Part shown: positions 58,408 through 64,000 of the stretch, in pieces
Position numbering within the stretch: the stretch's first letter is position 1
Layout of the letters: the number at the start of each line of letters is the position of its first letter
NCBI GenBank assembly: GCA_029449245.1
Contig: JANATF010000003.1
Location: forward strand, 1,426,001 to 1,490,000
DNA: 64,000 bases
Source: Mortierella alpina
Lineage: Eukaryota > Mortierellomycota > Mortierellomycetes > Mortierellales > Mortierellaceae
Reading direction: 5' to 3'
Notes under the pieces: model-generated
Seen by the model: the letters and a program-made list of their open reading frames with translations, nothing else
Told to the model about the DNA's origin: nothing
Database searches by the model: none
Program-made: the position numbers and the translations under genes

Positions 58408-59159
58408 ATGTGCATAGACTAGTCTACTTAGATACCACGATGTAATTTACGATTGCTTGTGCACTTGAGGAGTAGGTGCTTACAGAAGCGCGAAGCGAGA
58501 TTGTGTATTCCGCACGAAGCGAGAGCCCTGTCCACCCCTCGTTGTTAGGCCAGAAAGTCTAAAGCGCAAAATAGCACACTCCAAATCCAGGGTCACAGTG
58601 TCCAGCGGTGGTCTGGCTTGAGAGCCTCGCACGACCTTCTTTTCGTGCCTGGCACACACTGCAAATTGCAATATGCAACGACTATTTTTACGGGCCAGCA
58701 GGGCGATAGTGGAGACTGAAGCACCCTAGGTAGGTCCCACTGCACTCTCTCACCCTCTTCACTCTCGTCACCCTTCTCACCCTCTTCACTCTCGTCACTC
58801 TCCTCACCCTCTTCACTCTCCTCACCCTCTTCCCCAGGGCCACAGTGTTCAGCTGCTCTCTCTGCTGCCTCTTGCAACTCCCTTGCGTCCGCGTCCTCTG
58901 TCTCCCCTTCGCTCTTGTTCAGTCTTCGCCTCGCAATCCGCCCTTAGTCTCCTTGATTCCAACCATATGGTCCCACAACGTTTATTCAGGAACGACTAGC
59001 AACGACAAAACAAACAACAACAAAAAAAAGGATTCACCTTAGTGTGCATTCCTTTCTCTCTCTCTCTCCCCCTTCCTTTTTACGCATCGAGCGTTCCTGT
59101 TCCTGCTCTTACAGTATTCCATTCATTCGTCAGTTGTATCGCCGTAAGCGCTTGATGAC
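58408..59159. other. Intergenic with minisatellite
   Basis: Apart from the repeat at about 58745-58835 and the pyrimidine-rich leader of the next gene, nothing recognised. Confidence 0.5.
58745..58835. repeat. CTCACCCTCTTCACT-type minisatellite
   Basis: About six imperfect copies of a 15-bp unit CTCACCCTCTTCACT and variants with CGTCAC. The open frame on the minus strand (Glu/Ser/Gly-rich) is a product of this repeat. Confidence 0.8.
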
Positions 59160-60086
59160 ATGTTCAGCAAGTCAAACAAGCGCATCTCCCTGAACCCGCT
59201 CGACAACCGGCAGTATGAGGCAGACACCACCCCCATCATCACCGACTACCAGCCTCCAACACCCGCCACGCCATCCGCGCACAGATCAGCCAACGGCTAT
59301 AGCAATGGCCAGCAAGGGCACCGGGGGAATGGCGCATACAGCAGTCATGGTGGGCCGTCAGGGCTGAATGACGGTAGGACACTGAAGTCGGCGCCCATCA
59401 ATCTCCCCGTCGGGTATGGCGGTGGCAGCGGCAGCGGCAGCAGCAGCGGCAGCAGCAGAAATGGGCCAAGGTATCCGAATCAGGGGGACCGTCGCGATGG
59501 TCAAGGCAATGCACCGCCGGCTGCCAGGAGGAACAACACTTACCACAGCAGCAGCGCTTATCATGGCCAGCAGTCGGGCTCGCGCCCACAGCAGCAACGA
59601 CACAACACACACCACGGCAAGGCGAGCCGATACCAGCATCAGCAACCACAGGCGCAACAGCAGATGACGTACCACTCCTCTCGCAGCCAGCCGGACCTCC
59701 ACAGCGGATACCAAGCAGCCCAGCAAATGTACTCTCCAACGTCCCCATCCTTTCACCATTATCCGCCTTCCCCGAGCTCTCCTCTACCGCCCTATGTCGA
59801 GCGCCCGTTGCCCTCACCTACGATGGCGCCGCCTCCACCGAGTTACTCACCCTCGGGGGGACGATCGCACGTCTCGAATGACCCCGAGATCGCAATGTAC
59901 GAGTCCAGCGGATACTACACCAACCGCAACCGCAAACAACAACAGCAGCAGCAGATGGCTCAGCAACGGAGGCGGCAGCAGCAACAGCAGGAGGAGAAAG
60001 ACGAGTGCTGCTCTTGTTGCAAAGAGATTGGCGAGTTCTGTCCTTGTCTATGCTTCTGCTGCGTGCTTGGCGGCATAGCGGCGTAG
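59160..60086 (+). CDS. Low-complexity protein with cysteine-rich C-terminus (CYSTM-like)
   Basis: A single exon of 308 codons. Start MFSKSNKRISLNPLD, then Gly/Ser-, His/Gln- and Pro-rich disordered sequence (PPSPSSPLPPYVERPLPSPT). It ends with a polyglutamine-interrupted basic stretch and a cysteine-dense tail, CCSCCKEIGEFCPCLCFCCV then LGGIAA. The tail resembles the cysteine-rich membrane modules of CYSTM-type proteins and is a likely palmitoylation/membrane-association site. This is inference; no catalytic domain is present. The pyrimidine-rich leader just upstream and full-length codon structure support a real gene. Confidence 0.7.
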   Translation: MFSKSNKRISLNPLDNRQYEADTTPIITDYQPPTPATPSAHRSANGYSNGQQGHRGNGAYSSHGGPSGLNDGRTLKSAPINLPVGYGGGSGSGSSSGSSRNGPRYPNQGDRRDGQGNAPPAARRNNTYHSSSAYHGQQSGSRPQQQRHNTHHGKASRYQHQQPQAQQQMTYHSSRSQPDLHSGYQAAQQMYSPTSPSFHHYPPSPSSPLPPYVERPLPSPTMAPPPPSYSPSGGRSHVSNDPEIAMYESSGYYTNRNRKQQQQQQMAQQRRRQQQQQEEKDECCSCCKEIGEFCPCLCFCCVLGGIAA

Positions 60087-62324
60087 TAGCTCCCGATGGC
60101 CCGGGATGGTCGTCGCGTGCTTTCTTTGTATTACCACCAATCAACCGTGCAGTTTTGCTTTGCTTGTTCAGAATTTCAAGGAACAGGGGAGGGGGGAGCT
60201 GGCCTTCCTCTTTGTAATAATGCCATTCCTTTTTAATAATAGCAGCACTCTCCTGTTCACTTTGAACACAGGCACACACACTTTCTCTCTTTCTCCCCTC
60301 CTTTACTTTCACTGCAGTTCACACAGCTCCACTCCTGGCTATTTCATGATGTAAAGAAATATAGAGATTTACTTCGTGTACATGTACAACATCCTTGTCT
60401 CCAACACGTCCTGTTGGTCCAGCACCGTTGAAAAACGAGTGGAATTAAATACAATCAGGCGGCGCCCTTTCTAGTTACTTGACATGATGGGTTGTAGGCA
60501 GCCGGCCTTTGAGGATAAACGGGGTCTGGTTCTTAACATATTCATGGTGAGCAGCGTTGTGAATATCGTGCACCACAGCCATTAATTCACCATTAGCAAC
60601 CGTATTAAGGAGCTGAACGTACTTGCCTGCACGGAGAGTTGAAAATTTTGGGTAGCCGCAAGTGCCTTGTAAACTTCCAATGCACCATGTCTCAAGAGTA
60701 TTAGTAAATGGAAGAGTTTCGGACTCAATTGTGTGTGGTATGAGTGAACAGGATAAATAGGGTCAGAAAGCAAAGGCTGAAAAAAAACAGTGGCTGCTCG
60801 GCACGGTATCAATGGTAGATCTGGATGAGGTTGTCATACAACTGAATCAACCCACCGATGAAAATACTCGTTGGATCTACCTCTTAGTTGGCAAAAGGCT
60901 GTTCTCCCTTGTTGCCGTAAAGGTCGATGGGGTATAAGTAGCTGAAAAGGCTCAAAGACCACTAGAGAGAGAGAGAGCAGTCGGATTATTGACCCAAAGC
61001 TGAGAGAGCCATACAAGTGAGTTCAGGTTTCATTCTGGAGCGACGCAATAAAAAAAATGAAGACCGCCTCGAGGTCATTTAAGGACGATGCGCTTGATCG
61101 CTGAAGGATATATGAATTATAAGGTCTAAGGGATTTGGTAGAGTGAAGGTAATAGTGCGGGTGTGGCGGGCGGCTGTAGCGAAATAGCACGGCTACCGCC
61201 ATGACTGCTATACTTTAGTAGTTCAGTAACGTGTTCAGGGAAGGACCGATAGCCAAGTGGCGCTGGCCTGCTTTTGTACATACACCAGCGTTGCAGAGCT
61301 AATGAAGGGGATTGTTTTTCTTCTCTCAGCGCCGTCCTTGCAGCTGAAGTCGACAATGGTCCTTGTCAGAGAGCGAATTGACTCAAGGAAATGTGGTCAA
61401 CCTACCAGTGTGTGTGTTTGGGGAAGGGGGTGAAGCGGCTTGACCTCGATCACTCCTTAACTGCGTTTTGTATACAATGTTCGCGGTCTCTCGCACAGTA
61501 AGCAATAGGGCCAGCCTTGCCCAATTTAGAATGCAAAGCGGAAAAAAAATACCATCTGAGTTGTTCGGCGAGTCTCCAACGCTCAAGCGCGCCGAGTAAT
61601 TGGCCGAAGCAGGGCTTTGCGGCGATCATGGTGAGTGGGGCAAAAAGCGATGATAATTTTGAGGTTTTCGCTGGTTCGTTGAGTTGCTACAGGAACCCCC
61701 ACCCCCATATGTCGGTCATCCATACCTGGATGAAGAATCTGGCTGACAATTGAGTTTTGCAAGTTGAGTAGTTCTCGCAATGCTTGCTCTCTCCCAGGAG
61801 CTATGAAGAAAGGAGATCAAGAAAGCTTCTGGCTAGCAAGACCTCGGGGCTCAGGCCTGCGCTTTGTTTCATCATCGTTCTGATCTGTGAAACGCGGCGC
61901 TTGTTCATGAGTTCATGAATTCAGAAAGAAGCACGCAAATGTCAGGGGGTGTATGTCGCAGGGGGGCGCTACAAGTGTGTTTTTTGCATGCGGGAGCTGG
62001 AATTTGCACACATAATTGGATAAAGTTTACCCATCTCATGGTTGTGGTGCTATGCTCCCTCCTTCTAATCGTTTTACTTTTTCAATGTTGCACAAGACAC
62101 AAACGGAATACTCCCGTCGCCCTTTTGCTCTTTTCCAAAGCACCGCTCATGCCTTTTTCTTTTTCTCTTGCTCGCTCACGCTTTTGTCTCTCTCTTTCCT
62201 CGCTCCTCGTCGATTGTCACTCCTTCGCACACCCTGTTCTGTCGCATCCTCATCCACATACCCTTCTCCGCTGTCGCCTGCTGAACACGAAGCCACACCT
62301 CATACATCAAAGTTGGACGACACA
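60087..62324. other. Intergenic, no gene recognised
   Basis: About 2.2 kb without a supported gene. Short frames on both strands lack family motifs and matching splice sites. The last 300 bp before 62325 are CT-rich and probably the leader/promoter of the next gene. Confidence 0.45.
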
Positions 62325-64000
62325 ATGAGCGAGGACTACGTTGTTGAAATGCCCGCAGATCCATTGGCAACATCAGCTGGGTCTGCTTTGAGCACTCCGC
62401 AGTTGCGGGAGCTAGATCCAACATGCACGCTACAGGGCGCCACATATCCTGAGGGTAAGCTGGTTTCCCGAGCTGAAAACCCGCTCTCAGACTCTGGGTT
62501 TGATCATATATCACCTCACCACGACAGCACAGGACCCAGCAGTTCCATCAGTCGAGCACCTCGTAAGCGAACTATATAACGATCGAATATTGTCGCAGCC
62601 TCATTATTTCTCATACGTTGTCTTGACCCTTACCGCTATTGCGAATGGACGCCGATAGCTCTGCGGTTTTATTTTGAGCGTGGAAGAGGCAACAATCAAG
62701 CGCAGGAGACCATATACGTATGCACGACTGAGTAAGGACTAAGGTGAACTGACATTAGAGGCGATCTTGGCTTTTGTTTGTCATAACAACGAGTGCCAGC
62801 TGATCACCGACGTCGCGTTTATAGATCTCGCCCGCCTGTTACTATCGATGCATCAATTCGCTTTACTCGCGTAAGTCCTTCAATCAAACACAAGTTGACG
62901 TAATAGGGTGGCGAGTCCATGCGTTTTGCGTTTCTCACTATTTATCATCAACTGACTGTCGCATTGATATTTTCTTAGTGGACAGGAAACAGTTGGGTCA
63001 CGAAACAGGTCAATGGCGGGTTGCTCAACATTGTTCTCGGGCTCTCTTTAGAACGGTTGAACCTTGAGTGCATAGAATCAATCTCATTCAGCATTGGGCC
63101 AGATGGCACGAATTCATATGGACCACTTGAGGCAAGTTCCTCTTTCAGCTGTATCATCCATTGTACAGTTTCGCAGCGCCATGGTTTAAAGAGAATGGGC
63201 AGTGTTCTGATACATGATATGTTTTGTACTTTAGACCATAACCAAGCCGGAATTGCTGAGACTTTGTAATGCTGTGACACCAGTTCTGTACTGTGATTAG
63301 AAGCGGTATTAATACGTATAATAATTGTTGAAGTATGGCTAACGCGCTGCACTTGATTAAAACGCTAGGCAAATCCCGCATCGGAATATTGCGCTGGGGC
63401 CTTCATCATCAATACGTAGAGTACAAAGAGAGAATGGGGTCACTTGCCGTCGAAATGGAAATCAGGACAGAGAAAACTACATCAACGTCAGTCGACCCAG
63501 GGACCATAGATCTCCATTACATGGAGCTTTGTGCTTATCAGGCAGACCCCAGAAACGGTAATTTGCCGCGGAGTGTATTACATCGCGTCCGCAAAAGTGG
63601 CGGAAGGTATTAACTAGTATATTATACATACATATTTTAGATCCAACGCTACAAACTCATCGACCGTTTCACTGGTCAATCGATGTGGCTCACAAGGAGA
63701 CAACCATGGGGTCTCTAGGACGCTCTTCAAAGCTACTATACTACGATATTTCAGGTGACGAGAAGTTTGCTTGTACGTTGTCCTCGAAGGACAACGTTCT
63801 CCAAATGGATATTTGGGACCTCGAGACGGGACACGCCACCATTCAAACCACAATCAATCCGCCTATTAGTAGCAACCTTCCACCTTTTCATCCTAGGCTC
63901 AGCAACCAGATGCAGTGGCCGATTCTGGGCAAGGTTTATCCAGCATGGAGGCCATTTATGGTCTCGCTGTCGTGGGATGCCTCCAAAGTCGCTGTTATAG
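62325..64000 (+). CDS. Unrecognised multi-exon protein with a WD-like segment, partial
   Basis: The gene runs off the right edge. The first exons join well: 62325-62454 (MSEDYVVEMPADPLATSAGS...), 62599-62717 (SLFLIRCLDPYRYCEWTPI...), 62761-62870 (AILAFVCHNNECQLITDVAF...) and from 62993 (WVTKQVNGGLLNIVLGLSLE...). Later coding parts are ILRWGLHHQYVEYKERMGSL (near 63390) and, from about 63641, LQTHRPFHWSIDVAHKETT then LLYYDISGDEKFACTLSSKD then MDIWDLETGHA and FMVSLSWDASKVAVI. The last two look like WD40 blades. Family and function not recognised. One possible donor after SYGPLE (near 63129) would be GC instead of GT. Splicing between 63.1 and 63.6 kb is unresolved. Confidence 0.6.

Noticed and set aside
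58593-58877. Glu/Ser-rich minus-strand ORF
   Set aside because: Encoded entirely by a 15-bp minisatellite; no start context or homology.
61240-61310. tRNA-like A-box (TAGCCAAGTGG)
   Set aside because: No matching B-box or acceptor stem downstream.
1-64000. CRISPR array or bacterial operon
   Set aside because: No regularly spaced direct repeats with unique spacers; genes carry spliceosomal introns throughout, so the DNA is eukaryotic.

Overview
The window looks like nuclear DNA of an early-diverging filamentous fungus, most likely Mortierellomycotina (a Mortierella relative). This is inferred from many short GT-AG introns with GTAAGT-type donors, CAG-rich polyglutamine tracts, typical fungal housekeeping genes, a chromodomain Ty3/gypsy element, and a family of XPG-like/TnpB-like nuclease genes. 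No database could be searched, so the species is not fixed.

Layout. 1-3.26 kb: a 5'-truncated LINE on the minus strand with one uninterrupted reading frame that runs off the left edge. 3.4-6.3 kb: a Rec8-type meiotic cohesin kleisin (+). 7.3-9.7 kb: an Opi1-like regulator (-), followed by about 3.4 kb of purine- or pyrimidine-rich non-coding DNA. 13.36-13.9 kb: a Sel1-repeat pseudogene. 15.9-26.4 kb: a transposon graveyard. A decayed gypsy-like element with two integrase domains was invaded by an apparently intact 5.6-kb chromovirus (identical 328-bp LTRs, 5-bp target duplication, gag and pol linked by a probable -1 frameshift). A repeat core in opposite orientations lies on either side, and a broken XPG-like nuclease fragment follows. 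27.2-31.6 kb: MBF1 (-) and a RAD17-like clamp-loader gene (-). 31.8-35.8 kb: a USP35/USP38-like deubiquitinase (+). 35.9-37.0 kb: a SpoU/TrmH rRNA methyltransferase (-). 37.08-42.21 kb: the most interesting object (below). 44.1 kb: tRNA-Asp. 45.5-48.0 kb: ribosomal proteins eS24 and uL22 (-). 48.7-54.7 kb: MED27, GID4 and a UBAP1-like ESCRT-I subunit (+). 56-58.4 kb: an MFS drug-type transporter (+). 59.2-60.1 kb: a low-complexity protein with a cysteine-rich tail (+). 62.3 kb to the right edge: an unrecognised gene with a WD-like segment (+).

The standout is a 5.13-kb unit bounded by 23-bp terminal inverted repeats (22/23 match) and TA dinucleotides, as in Tc1/mariner-type elements. It carries one four-exon gene of 1258 codons. 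The predicted protein has an N-terminal FEN1/XPG-type nuclease with its acidic residues in place and a C-terminal TnpB/Fanzor-type RuvC nuclease with the D-E-D residues and zinc finger in place. No transposase is visible inside. A decayed relative of the XPG half lies at 26.0-26.4 kb, so the family is dispersed. The element inserted 38 bp upstream of the rRNA methyltransferase start codon. This arrangement (two nucleases fused in one protein, carried in a TIR element with TA target duplication) is the best candidate here for an undescribed system.

Otherwise the genes are ordinary chromosomal genes in no operon-like order. Divergent pairs share short promoter regions (RAD17/USP at 31.6-31.8 kb, and formerly the methyltransferase with whatever lay beyond the insertion).
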